A stretch of 64,000 nucleotides of DNA. It comes from JBEULC01 sp045504435. Its GTDB lineage: Bacteria; Pseudomonadota; Alphaproteobacteria; WRAU01; Hepatincolaceae. Made by a program: the position numbers and the translations under genes. Of this stretch, positions 26,014 to 35,095 are shown piece by piece (the first letter of the stretch is position 1; the number at the start of each line of letters is the position of its first letter). Under the pieces are notes generated by a model. That model was not told the DNA's origin, made no database searches, and saw only the letters and a program-made list of their open reading frames with translations. Where the stretch lies: NCBI GenBank assembly GCA_045504435.1, contig JBEULC010000001.1:930001-994000 (forward strand). Direction: 5' to 3'.

Positions 26014-26547
26014 TCAATATTTAATATTATATTCTTTAATCGTTTTTGATTCTTCTCGTTTCCAATCTTTTTCCTTAAGATCTTGTCTTTTATCGTAGTT
26101 AGTTTTACCTTTAGCTAATGCGATTTCTAATTTAGCTTTGCCCTTTTTAAAGTAGATTTTTAAAGAGATCGCCGTAAATCCCTTTTTAGCTATGCCCTCT
26201 TTAATTTTTATAATTTCTTTTTTATTTAAAAGTAGCTTTCTAGGTCGACGCTCTTCATGGTTAAAGTAAGCAGCCTGAGCATAAGCAGGAATGGAGCAAT
26301 TTACTACCTCAAGCTCTCCTTTATGCCCTATACTAATATAACTTTCCCCGATGGAGCATCTGCCTAAACGTAAGGTTTTTACCTCGCTTCCTAATAAAGA
26401 TAAACCTGCCTCAAATTTACTAATTATTTCATAATTAAATAGGGCTTTACGATTTTGCGAAATAACTTTTATTTTACTATCATCTTCTTTATTCTGTTTA
26501 GGTTTAGCTTGATTTTGCTTGCTTTGATTTTGTTTAAGTTGGGCCAT
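26014..26547 (-). CDS. smpB: SsrA-binding protein (trans-translation)
   Basis: A 177-residue protein that delivers tmRNA to stalled ribosomes. The core starts about residue 27 with ISQNRKALFNYEIISKFEAG, then LLGSEVKTLRLGRCSIGESY, HEERRPRKLLLNKKEI, and ends with GKTNYDKRQDLKEKDWKREE. The N-terminal 25 residues are an unusual Lys/Gln/Asn-rich extension (QNQSKQNQAKPKQNKEDD). It is 24 bp downstream of dapA. No ssrA gene was recognised in the window. Confidence 0.96.
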   Translation of the reverse strand: MAQLKQNQSKQNQAKPKQNKEDDSKIKVISQNRKALFNYEIISKFEAGLSLLGSEVKTLRLGRCSIGESYISIGHKGELEVVNCSIPAYAQAAYFNHEERRPRKLLLNKKEIIKIKEGIAKKGFTAISLKIYFKKGKAKLEIALAKGKTNYDKRQDLKEKDWKREESKTIKEYNIKY

Positions 26548-26571
26548 TGTGATCTAACTACCTGCTAGGTT

Positions 26572-27453
26572 TTAAATTAATTTTAAATCTTTCATAAGGC
26601 TGGCCACCTTTTCCTTATTAGATGCAGCCAAAGGAACTAAAGGCAAACGAGAGGTTTCTTTAGCTAAATTTAATAAAGATAAAGCATATTTTACAGGGGT
26701 GGGATTACTTTCACAAAACAAGACGCCATGTAGAGAAATTAAATGAGTTTGTAATGCAGTAGCTTCTTTGATTTGGTTATTATTAAACAGTTTATGAATT
26801 TCTTGGCATAATTTAGGGATAATGTTAGCAGAAACTGAAATACAACCATTTCCTCCGGCAATTCTATAAGATAAAAAGGTTTCATCCTCTCCTGAAAGTA
26901 AAATAAAATCATTGCCTAGATGTTTTCTTATTTTATAAGGACGAGATAAATCTGCTACTGCATCTTTAATCCCTTTAACATTTTTTAGCTCAGCTAGCCT
27001 ATAAATAGTTTCAAGCGTTATATCACTTCCGGTTCTAGAAGGAACATTATAGATATAAATAGGTAACGCTATATTTTGGGAAATTTTTTGATAATGCTGA
27101 TAAATTCCTTCTTGGGTGGGCCTGTTATAATAAGGATTAACAATTAGTAAACCATCAATAGGATGTTTTTCTGCAGATTTAGATAATTCCACAACTTCTG
27201 CAGTGTTATTTCCGCCTGAGCCAAATACTATAGGAATTTTATTTTTTACCACTTTACAAGCAACTTCTAAAAGCAATAATTTTTCTTTAAGGCTTAATGT
27301 GGCGGCTTCTCCTGTGGTGCCTGCTACCACTATTCCAGCAGTTTGATTATTTAAATGAAACTCTAGCAATTTTTCAAAAACTTGAAAATCTATTTTATCT
27401 TCTGAGGTAAAAGGAGTTATTAGAGCAACTACAGAATCGTGTAAGAGTTTCAT
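26572..27453 (-). CDS. dapA: 4-hydroxy-tetrahydrodipicolinate synthase
   Basis: A 293-residue TIM-barrel aldolase that condenses pyruvate with aspartate semialdehyde, the committed step to diaminopimelate and lysine, so supporting peptidoglycan synthesis. Motifs: VALITPFTSEDKIDF, VVAGTTGEAATLSLKEK, IVNPYYNRPTQEGIYQHY, the catalytic-Tyr region IYNVPSRTGSDI, the Schiff-base Lys in VKGIKDAVADLSRP, and LLSGEDETFLSYRIAGGNG. No lysine-riboswitch motif could be seen in the 5' region. First gene of the dapA-smpB-rpoZ-rel block. Confidence 0.96.
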   Translation of the reverse strand: MKLLHDSVVALITPFTSEDKIDFQVFEKLLEFHLNNQTAGIVVAGTTGEAATLSLKEKLLLLEVACKVVKNKIPIVFGSGGNNTAEVVELSKSAEKHPIDGLLIVNPYYNRPTQEGIYQHYQKISQNIALPIYIYNVPSRTGSDITLETIYRLAELKNVKGIKDAVADLSRPYKIRKHLGNDFILLSGEDETFLSYRIAGGNGCISVSANIIPKLCQEIHKLFNNNQIKEATALQTHLISLHGVLFCESNPTPVKYALSLLNLAKETSRLPLVPLAASNKEKVASLMKDLKLI

Positions 27454-27732
27454 TTTTTCTTAAACTTATTTAGTTAAATTTTCGTTAAATATTATTATTA
27501 ATTTAGTTAAATATGATGTATGATAGAAATATTATTATATAGAACAGATTTATAATAGTAAAATACTATTTAAATATTGTTTTTAAATATTGTTTTTGTT
27601 AGTTGATCTGATACCTTATTTTAGTAACCCATATTTTACGTCAGCTTATAGATTAAGCCCTAGCATAGTTTGATAAATATAGGTAGTTTATGATTTTTTT
27701 GGTGATAATTTTTTGTGAGAAGGTATAAAATT

Positions 27733-28248
27733 ATGCTTAAATCGTGGTTTAATAAATTTATTAATAAATATTTTGATATTCCTGTTAATTTCTATAGAAA
27801 AGAAAATACCTATTTAATTATTGCCACTTTAGGCGGTTGTGGTTACTTTAAAAAGGCCCCTGGTACCTTGGCTTCTTTTATAACTTTGATTTTTGTTTTA
27901 CTAATTAGTCAAATTAACAACTCTTTATTAATTCCGATTACAATTTTTTTATTATTAGTGGGTTTTTTTGTTTGTGAAAAGATTTATACGCCTTTAAATC
28001 CTGATGCTTCTTATGTGGTGATTGATGAAGTTGTAGGACAATCTTTAGCTTTATTATTAGTTAGCCATCATATTGGCTTATCCTTTTTAGCTTTTGTTAT
28101 ATTTAGAATTTTGGATATTAAAAAACCTTGGATCATTAAAATTTCTGAAAGTACTTTTAAAGGTGGGGCTGGAATTATGATTGATGATATTATCGCAGGT
28201 TTTGCAACTTTATTAATTATTACTGGTATAGCCGTTATTATTAATTAA
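27733..28248 (+). CDS. pgpA: Phosphatidylglycerophosphatase A
   Basis: A 171-residue inner-membrane enzyme that dephosphorylates phosphatidylglycerol phosphate. The family signatures are present: GGCGYFKKAPGTLASFITL (conserved G.G..P.APGT..S) and SYVVIDEVVGQSLALLL (the D.vIDEvvG metal motif), plus DIKKPWIIKISE and GGAGIMIDDIIAG. Three to four hydrophobic helices. I chose ATG 27733 because AGAAGG lies about 8-10 bases upstream; a GTG six codons earlier (27715) is in frame but lacks such a site. First of three plus-strand genes with an EamA transporter and glmS. Confidence 0.92.
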   Translation: MLKSWFNKFINKYFDIPVNFYRKENTYLIIATLGGCGYFKKAPGTLASFITLIFVLLISQINNSLLIPITIFLLLVGFFVCEKIYTPLNPDASYVVIDEVVGQSLALLLVSHHIGLSFLAFVIFRILDIKKPWIIKISESTFKGGAGIMIDDIIAGFATLLIITGIAVIIN

Positions 28249-28325
28249 CAATTATTAAGTAATTTCCCACTTTTTTATACTCCCCCTTTATAAAATAATC
28301 TAATTATTATGTAGGATGCAATACA

Positions 28326-29237
28326 ATGGAAAAAAAATACTACCCTGGGGTTTTGCTAGGCTTTATTAGTTGCTTTTTTTATGCACTTTTAGATCTTTTT
28401 GCTAAATTTGCCTTATCTAATCAGGGTATTTCCTTTTTTAGCTTTTATTTTTATATCAATTTAATAGCGGCCTTAATCCTTTTATCTTATATAATATTTA
28501 AATATTTTAGACATAAAGTTAATGTGCTTAGATTTAAATCACCTTTTGTCTTTTTAATGATAATTTTATCTATGATCAGTTTTTCTTCAGCATTTATTTC
28601 TTTATCAAAAATTCCTTTAGATATTTATTATTCTATAATTTTTACTACTCCTGTGCTTAGCACAACTTTTGGAGTTTTGTTTTTAAAAGAAGAGCTTAAC
28701 CACAAAAAAGTAATTGCTATTGCTTTGGGTTTTATAGGTATCGCCTTAATTACTAATCCTTTTAATATTACTAAATATAATTTAAGTGTGGTGGGAATAT
28801 TATTAGCTTTTGTAGTTACTACCTGTGATATTTGTATTGGAGTAACCACAAGAAAATTTTTACAAAAGGAAAATGCTTTTACGGTTAGAGCTTACCTTTT
28901 TGTAATTTCTGCTATTTTTGGTGCTTTTTTGCTTAAATTTAATAATCAAAGTTTTCATATTGGTAGTGTTGCCAATTTTAATATAGTTTTACTTTCGGCC
29001 ATTTGCATAGTTATAGCAGCCCTAACATTTTTAAAAGCTTATCAATTAGCTCCCATTTCTTTAGTATCAACCACGTATTACTCTTTTATTATTTGGGGAG
29101 TAATATTTGGCTATTTTGTGTTTAAAGATGTTCCTAATCCTTTAGCTATACTGGGCTGCTTATTAATATTACTTTCTAATATATATTTATATTTAGATGT
29201 GGGTAGCTTGTTTAGAAAAAAGTCTCTGCGTCATTAG
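28326..29237 (+). CDS. EamA/DMT-family transporter (RhaT/S-adenosylmethionine-exchanger-like)
   Basis: A 303-residue protein with about ten hydrophobic helices arranged as two EamA repeats. The first ends near PLDIYYSIIFTTPVLSTTFG and FLKEELNHKKVIAIALGFIG; the second near PISLVSTTYYSFIIWGVIFG and FKDVPNPLAILGCLLI. Family members move small metabolites, and Rickettsiales have many, including S-adenosylmethionine importers (Sam/EamA-type). The substrate cannot be inferred from sequence. It follows pgpA by 77 bp and precedes glmS by about 100 bp. Confidence 0.85.
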   Translation: MEKKYYPGVLLGFISCFFYALLDLFAKFALSNQGISFFSFYFYINLIAALILLSYIIFKYFRHKVNVLRFKSPFVFLMIILSMISFSSAFISLSKIPLDIYYSIIFTTPVLSTTFGVLFLKEELNHKKVIAIALGFIGIALITNPFNITKYNLSVVGILLAFVVTTCDICIGVTTRKFLQKENAFTVRAYLFVISAIFGAFLLKFNNQSFHIGSVANFNIVLLSAICIVIAALTFLKAYQLAPISLVSTTYYSFIIWGVIFGYFVFKDVPNPLAILGCLLILLSNIYLYLDVGSLFRKKSLRH

Positions 29238-29339
29238 ATATAATTTGTAATATAATTTAAAAATTTATTTAAATTATATTATTATATAATAGAAACTAAT
29301 AAAAAATCAGGCTAAAATTCAACTTAAGGTAGATGTTAA

Positions 29340-31283
29340 ATGTGCGGAATAATTGCTATAGCGGCTAATAATAATATTATGGATGAATTGTTAACGGGCT
29401 TAAAAAGGTTAGAATATAGAGGATATGATTCCTCAGGCGTAGCATTCTTAACCCCCCTTTTAAGTTTAGATAATTCTCCTAATATTTTACTTCCTAAAAC
29501 TTATAAGATTGTATGCCATAAATACAAAGGGCGGGTGGCTGATTTAGAAGCAAAAGTTTTAAAGAAATCTAGAGTTGATCCTACAACTACCCAAGCTTAT
29601 ACAGGTATAGGGCACACTAGATGGGCAACTCATGGGGTTCCAAGTGATATTAATGCACATCCCCATTTTAATTCTGAAATTGCTCTAGTTCACAATGGGA
29701 TAATAGAAAATCACCAGGAGTTAAAAAAAGAGCTTTTAGCAAAAAAATATGATTTTCACTCCCAAACCGATACAGAAATAATTTTGGTTTTACTTACTGA
29801 TTTACTTAAGAAGGGTTATCCTAAATCTAAAGCTTTGCAAAAATTATTTACCCTACTTAAAGGATCTTTCGCTTTAGTTATAATATTTAAAGATGAGGAA
29901 AAAATCTATGGCCTTAAAAGGCGTTCTCCTATGATTGTAGGTTATGGCGAAGGTAAAAATTATATTGCCAGTGATGTTTATGCTATAGCCGGATTAGCTC
30001 AAAAAAGTGCTTATGTAGAAGATGAGGAAATAGCTGTAGTGTCTGCAAATAAGGTAGAGTTTTTTGATAAAAATGGCAATCCCCTAACTAAAATATCTAG
30101 TAAAATTTCTATTTTGCCTAATGATTTAGAAAAAGGCACTTATCCTCATTATATGCTTAAAGAAATTAATGAACAAACAGGTTGTCTTAGAAATAATTTA
30201 ATTAACCATTATGATACTATTAACAATCAAATAGCTTTTCCTCAACTTAAAGACAATTTACAAAATTTTAAAAGGCTAAAAATTATCGCTTGTGGTAGCT
30301 CTTTTAATGCAGGCTTTATAGCTAAATATTGGTTTGAAAAATATGCAAAATTAGAAATAGCGTTGAGCTTAGCCTCAGAGTTTACTTATAGTGAGCATAA
30401 TTTTGATTTAGATGATACTTTATATCTATTTATTTCCCAATCAGGAGAAACTGCCGATACTATCGCGGCTTTAAATATGGTAAAAAACGCACTTATAAAA
30501 AACCCTAACTCTCCTAACAAGATAAGCAACACTAGCAAAATCATTGCTTTAGTTAATGTTAGAGAAAGCCAAATTGCCCATTTAAGCGATTATGTAATTG
30601 AATGCTTTTCAGGCCCTGAAATTGGGGTAGCTGCCACTAAAAGCTTTACTTCCCAATTATTATCTTTAGCACTTTTATCGCTTAAAATTGCGTTAGATAA
30701 AAATTTAATAAATGAGGCAGAAGTTAAAAATTTATACCATTTACATTTAAATTTGCTCCCTAATAAAATAGAAGCTTTTTTAAATGATGAAATAACTATA
30801 ACTAATATAAGTAATACCTGTAAACATATAAGCTCTCATATTCCTAAAGGGTTAAAAATCATCTTTTTAGGAAGAAATATATTTTACGGCTTAGCTATGG
30901 AATTTTCCTTAAAAACCCAAGAACTTTTATATATCCCCACTTTAAGTTTTACCTTTGGTGAATTAAAGCATGGGCCAATTGCCATCTTAGATGCTAATAC
31001 GTTAGTAATTTGTTTAGCACATAGCCAATTATTAAACCATAAAACTCTTTCGGGCATAGAAGAAATTTTAGCTCGGGAAGCTAAAATTGTTTTGATTGCT
31101 GATAAAAATCATGAGCAAGCGTTAGGATTTATCAGTACAGAAATTTTTGGAGAATTTAATGACATTACTTCTCCTATATTTTATACCCTAATAGCCCACT
31201 TAATGAGCTACAACCTTTCCTTAAGTTTAGGTAATGATGTGGATAAACCTAGAGGCTTAGCTAAATCAGTAACAGTGGAGTAA
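29340..31283 (+). CDS. glmS: Glutamine-fructose-6-phosphate aminotransferase (isomerizing)
   Basis: A 647-residue cytosolic enzyme making glucosamine 6-phosphate for peptidoglycan and LPS. The N-terminal glutaminase starts MCGIIAIAANNN (Cys2 nucleophile), with LKRLEYRGYDSSGVAF, GHTRWATHGVPSDINAHPHF and VHNGIIENHQEL. Two SIS domains follow: IIACGSSFNAGFIAKYWF, FISQSGETADTIAALN and CFSGPEIGVAATKSFTSQL; then FLGRNIFYGLAMEFSLKTQE. The end PRGLAKSVTVE is canonical. The sequence is somewhat longer than the usual ~610 residues. There is no sign of a glmS ribozyme upstream. Confidence 0.97.
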   Translation: MCGIIAIAANNNIMDELLTGLKRLEYRGYDSSGVAFLTPLLSLDNSPNILLPKTYKIVCHKYKGRVADLEAKVLKKSRVDPTTTQAYTGIGHTRWATHGVPSDINAHPHFNSEIALVHNGIIENHQELKKELLAKKYDFHSQTDTEIILVLLTDLLKKGYPKSKALQKLFTLLKGSFALVIIFKDEEKIYGLKRRSPMIVGYGEGKNYIASDVYAIAGLAQKSAYVEDEEIAVVSANKVEFFDKNGNPLTKISSKISILPNDLEKGTYPHYMLKEINEQTGCLRNNLINHYDTINNQIAFPQLKDNLQNFKRLKIIACGSSFNAGFIAKYWFEKYAKLEIALSLASEFTYSEHNFDLDDTLYLFISQSGETADTIAALNMVKNALIKNPNSPNKISNTSKIIALVNVRESQIAHLSDYVIECFSGPEIGVAATKSFTSQLLSLALLSLKIALDKNLINEAEVKNLYHLHLNLLPNKIEAFLNDEITITNISNTCKHISSHIPKGLKIIFLGRNIFYGLAMEFSLKTQELLYIPTLSFTFGELKHGPIAILDANTLVICLAHSQLLNHKTLSGIEEILAREAKIVLIADKNHEQALGFISTEIFGEFNDITSPIFYTLIAHLMSYNLSLSLGNDVDKPRGLAKSVTVE

Positions 31284-31530
31284 ACTTAGGTAAAATAACA
31301 TTAGATTAGGCTGCCCTCAAACTACTTACCTATAACTCCTATTAAAATTATAATAATTTATTCTTTGTAATACATTTAACCATTACCTTGTACAGTATTA
31401 TGGTTTCCCTTATTGTATAATCCTTCACTATTTTGCTATAAATGCTTTTAAATATGCAATTTTTATGATTACAGCAGATAATTTAAGGGAAATTAATCAA
31501 TCACCTTAACTTAACATTACAGGTGCATAT

Positions 31531-31985
31531 ATGATAAAGAAATTAATAATTGCTTCTTTAATTTTTCTACCATTGTTAAGTTTTGTTTTAATCACTGTTA
31601 AAAATAGGTCAATCCAAGCAATTACATTACAAGATAACCCTATTTCTAAAGAGGCTATAATTAAAGATAAAATAGATATTAAAGTGATGAAGCTGATTGA
31701 TTAATCTTAGAGTATTAAGGAGCCCTATTTATATATGGGAAGTGCCTTTATTAGTTTCTCTGAGAGCGGAAATTTCTAATAAGGAAGCTTTATGGGTTCA
31801 AGTAGCATCATCTGAGCAACTATATTTTAACTGAGGCGTATTGCTTGTATACCCCTAACAAGCTACCTATTAAAGCCAGTAAAATTACAGTATATTAGGG
31901 TGATAAAGTTCGTGAAGGTCCTAAGAGTGAAGTTTATAAGGTAAAAGAATATACTGTTCCTCCTGATTATTTGCCAACAGATCAA
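31531..31985 (+). pseudogene. Decayed gene for an exported protein, unrecognised
   Basis: ATG 31531 opens a frame with a clear signal peptide or anchor (MIKKLIIASLIFLPLLSFVL). It runs 57 codons to a TAA at 31701. Coding character continues in other frames: YIWEVPLLVSLRAEISNKEA, LWVQVASSEQLYFN, then EAYCLYTPNKLPIKASKITV, a TAG at a plausible Gln, and GDKVREGPKSEVYKVKEYTV ending PPDYLPTDQPT before TAA. A single exported protein broken by frameshifts and stops fits best. A 57-residue secreted peptide remains possible. The family is not recognised. Confidence 0.4.
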
Positions 31986-31997
31986 CCCACATAAGGA

Positions 31998-32028
31998 AGT
32001 GATTTTGCTTTAATAAAGCAAAATCACT
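31998..32028. terminator. 14-bp perfect hairpin after the decayed exported-protein gene
   Basis: AGTGATTTTGCTTT and AAAGCAAAATCACT around an AAT loop, a few bases past the last stop of the remnant. There is no clear T-tract (ACATATA follows), so the terminator call is moderate. Confidence 0.45.
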
Positions 32029-32049
32029 ACATATACTGCAACCAGCCCT

Positions 32050-32760
32050 CCTATTGCTTTTGCGTCATAGCCTTACCTAAAGTAGGCAATGACATGCTTA
32101 TTTAAGGTTGGTCTAAAAAGGAGAGGGTCATGCTTTAGACTGTGAGCCAAGATGGAGGTACAGGTGCTTTTGGATGCTTGGAACAAGGATGAGTAAAGGT
32201 AGTTAATTATCCCTTTATAACTAATTCTAGGGCTTTTACTACCAAGTAGCCTTTCTGGAAATATAAAACTATCTGATAGGGGGTAGTCCTGTAACTAAGA
32301 TTTATGATATATAGAATTATTCAATTGGGGGATAGTAACTGGGATAAGAACTGGTTCTAAGGAATCATTTATAATCCAGGTTGTTAGCTTTACTAAGTGG
32401 ATTAATAGTACAACTCAGATTAAGTAAGGTATTATCACAGGAGCAACCCAGCTTAATTTAGACAATATTTATGAACTTAATTTAAGCCAAAGTGGCTTAA
32501 AAGGACAAATAAAAGGAACTGCGTCTTATAGCTAAAGTGGATCCTAATGGTTAATTTAATACTATACATCATTTAGGGGATTTAAACTATTCTAGTAATA
32601 AATTATCAAAGACTATAGAAGACTTAAAATTTATCTCCACTTTGCCAGCTACTAAATATTACATGGTTTTTAGGTTATACTAGGGGGCAAATTATAGTAA
32701 GGTAGTGATAAAAGAAGTAACTCCTAAAAAGTAAAATCCTGATATTGCCGAGGCTTTATC
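32050..32760 (+). pseudogene. Decayed coding region(s), unrecognised
   Basis: Coding-like text can be followed with frame changes: CVIALPKVGNDMLI, TAA, GWSKKERVML, TAG, TVSQDGGTGAFGCLEQG, TGA, VKVVNYPFITNSRAFTTK, TAG, PFWKYKTI. Later come GSKESFIIQVVSFTKWINST, GIITGATQLNLDNIYELNLS, LRLIAKVDPNG, TAA, FNTIHHLGDLNYSSNK and LKFISTLPATKYYMVFRLY, TAG, GANYSKVVIKEVTPKK. Most stops stand where Gln or Trp would fit. One large protein or two adjacent ones are possible. I do not recognise the family, though the repeated beta-strand-like pattern suggests a surface or secreted protein. Confidence 0.4.
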
Positions 32761-33329
32761 TCCTTGCATCTTATAAGCTTAGGGGAAATAATAGCACTTT
32801 AATTAATATGGAGTTAAGTTTTTATTTAAACATTACCCTAACAGATGCCCTTAGTGGCTAAAGATTATATTAAACCTAAAGCCTCATATAATAAAGGAAA
32901 TGTTCCTAATTATGTGGGGCTTTTTTATAATGGCCTTAAAAGTAAAAAATCCTTTAAATATTAGGTAGAGAATTAATAATATTTTTATAATCCTTAGTAG
33001 TTTTTATTAAGTTTTCTTTAGTAATTTGCAGTGGGTTCACTTATAAAGGGAAAAATCTGTAAGTAATAAAGGGTTTTTGCCAAAGCATAGAAATATGATG
33101 GGCCCTTTGCTACATAGTTACTAATATATAGGCGCTATTACTTTATCACTGTAGCGGGACAGTTATAGTAGGAAAATGAGACATAAATAGCGGGCATGGG
33201 TTTTAGAATTTAAATTATTTTTACTATCAAGTTTTTAATTTTATAGGTGATATTTTTGTATCAACTCTTTTGATGTTAGCTTGCCAGTTTATGTTGGGCT
33301 ATCTTGTAATATTATTCTAATAGTACAGC
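32761..33329. other. Decayed DNA without an identifiable gene
   Basis: Short coding-like scraps remain (for example STLINMELSFYLNITLTDAL near 32800 and KASYNKGNVPNYVGLFYNGL near 32890, plus strand), but they cannot be joined or identified. It probably continues the same decayed locus as 32050-32760. Confidence 0.35.
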
Positions 33330-33840
33330 CTATGAAGTCTTTTTTTCAGAGAATAAATAGCAAGTTCCTTACTGCCACTACCCATAAATAGATCTAAAAT
33401 AATCTGCCTTTCTTAAGTGGTTGTTATTTCAATTAAGCTTTCCATAAGCTGTAAAGGCTTTACAGCTGGGTGCTTTACATTGAATTTATTTTTGTTATAA
33501 ACTTAATAATTATACGGTTGATCACGCAAAGTAGTTAGCTCTTTTGATTGACGATATAGGCTTACTTATTAATTTTGTAGTTAGATATACTATAAATACT
33601 ATCATTAACCTTAGATTTTTTATCTGTAAGCTCATACTTATTATAATTAGCTGCCAATTGTATTTCTTCTAAGGTTGCCTTATTTTTAATCAGTTTTTTA
33701 ACCTAAGCTATACCTCTTAAGAGATTGGCTTTAGTTAAATAATCTATAAACTCTTCCTTTTGCCACTTTTAATCAACTGTTGCCTAAGGTAGCTTACCTT
33801 TAGTAAATAGCATAATATTTTTATGCTTTCTGCCCCCAGT
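33330..33840 (-). pseudogene. DNA methyltransferase remnant, copy 2 (C-terminal half)
   Basis: The reverse strand reads KWQKEEFIDYLTKANLLRGI, A, TAG, VKKLIKNKATLEEIQ, KSKVNDSIYSIS, then after a frame change FNVKHPAVKPLQLMESLIEI, TTT, TAA, ERQIILDLFMGSGSKELA. HPAVKP and DLFMGSG are the late motifs of beta-type amino-methyltransferases (HPTVKP... and DPFMGSG). The first part aligns with the 62-codon segment of copy 1 (LRAIGEVKKLLK ... KSKVNDSIY). The catalytic DPPY half is absent here but present in copy 1. Several stops and a frameshift make it non-functional. Confidence 0.65.
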
Positions 33841-34149
33841 AGAGAGATTTATATCTTTACACTATATTCTTTAATCATAAATTATCATTAAAGTAGTAAT
33901 AATTTTTTTTAAACTATAATGTACTTTTACTTATATAATTTATAAGAGATTTTTAAAGGTAAGAGGATTAGCAAATTATTTTTTTCCAAAATTAAAAATA
34001 ATAAAGATAAATCTAAGCTTTTAAAATAGCCTAAGATTTACCATTTATAAGCTTTGGATTGAAAGAATTAAAATAACAACGCTTAAGAGATATTTTTTAA
34101 TAATTTAATTTAAACTAGTTTTTGTTATAAATTGATAAATAATAAAAAA
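33841..34149. other. Non-coding stretch before the DUF502 gene end
   Basis: About 310 bp with nothing recognisable on either strand, A+T-rich and full of stops. Confidence 0.35.
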
Positions 34150-34174
34150 TAGGCGTATCTTGTGGATACGCCTA
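34150..34174 (-). terminator. Rho-independent terminator of the tkt-rpe-DUF502 operon
   Basis: TAGGCGTATC and GATACGCCTA form a perfect 10-bp GC-containing stem with a 5-base loop. On the minus strand it is followed by TTTTTTATTATTT. It lies 30 bp beyond the DUF502 stop codon. Confidence 0.8.
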
Positions 34175-34203
34175 AATACTTATATTATTATAAAATTTTA
34201 GGA

Positions 34204-35040
34204 TTATTTAATATTCTTTACAGTTGGTTTATGAGTTTTTTCTGCAGGAACTTCAATAATTTCTCCACTAAATTCTGTTTTTATTGGTAAATTTTTATCT
34301 TCATAAATAATTTCTAGTTCATTAGTATTTAAATGTTTTACTTGGGTGAGATTTACACTAGAATTAGAAGTATAGGTGGATTTATCTACGGTAGGATTAA
34401 TTACGCCTCCGCTGATGATTAATTTCATTGCTGCATCTGTTTTCATATTTAAAACGATCACGTCTTTTTTAGGTACAAATAACAAAAAGCCAGAAGTAGG
34501 ATTAGGAGTAGTTGGTAGAAAAACATTAAGCATTTCTTGCTTTAAAATTGCCCCCACTTCGCCGCTATTATCTGAGGTCACAAAAGCCATAACCCATATG
34601 CCTTTTCTTGGATATTCTACTAATACCACATCTTTAAAGGCTCTAGAATTATCAGAAAATATAGTTACAAAAATTTGTTTAGTGGTAGAATATAAAGTTC
34701 TTACTATAGGGATTCTATCTACCACGTACTCCCCTAAGGAAATAAATAATTTGCCTAAATAATTACTAGCAATAAATCCTATAATTACCATAAAAGTTAC
34801 GGAAATTACTAGGCCAAATCCTGGAATATGAGCAATAGCAGAATTAGGAAACAAAGTACCTACAATTAAATTATCAAAAAAATTAACGATCCAAAGTATA
34901 ATATAAAAAGTAACAATTATTGGTAAAGCAACTAGCAGGCCTGTAATGAACCATTTTTTTATATTAGAAATACTAGGTTTTGGCGGCACTACCTGATGTG
35001 GTTCTGTATGATTGCTTTTGTTAGTTTTGTTGGCCGACAT
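34204..35040 (-). CDS. DUF502-family inner-membrane protein
   Basis: A 278-residue protein with a proline/lysine-rich cytoplasmic start, then two membrane helices (about 34-56, WFITGLLVALPIIVTFYIIL; and 76-97, GLVISVTFMVIIGFIASNYL). It continues with the DUF502 signatures PIVRTLYSTTKQIF, FKDVVLVEYPRKGIWVMAFV and NPTSGFLLFVPKKDVIVLNM, then KLIISGGVINP. The biochemical role is unknown; these proteins are widespread in alphaproteobacteria and are often found near recG or mfd or in transport-related contexts. Here it follows rpe by 55 bp and ends the transcript. Confidence 0.9.
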   Translation of the reverse strand: MSANKTNKSNHTEPHQVVPPKPSISNIKKWFITGLLVALPIIVTFYIILWIVNFFDNLIVGTLFPNSAIAHIPGFGLVISVTFMVIIGFIASNYLGKLFISLGEYVVDRIPIVRTLYSTTKQIFVTIFSDNSRAFKDVVLVEYPRKGIWVMAFVTSDNSGEVGAILKQEMLNVFLPTTPNPTSGFLLFVPKKDVIVLNMKTDAAMKLIISGGVINPTVDKSTYTSNSSVNLTQVKHLNTNELEIIYEDKNLPIKTEFSGEIIEVPAEKTHKPTVKNIK

Positions 35041-35095
35041 TTTTAACCTCTCCCCCCTTAATTATTATTCTAGTATTCAATAATAGTTTATTTAT

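Noticed and set aside
26572..27714. Lysine riboswitch in front of dapA
   Set aside because: The sequence upstream of 27453 on the minus strand lacks the conserved lysine-riboswitch core blocks.
29238..29339. glmS ribozyme upstream of glmS
   Set aside because: The gap is only about 100 bp and has none of the conserved ribozyme core sequence.
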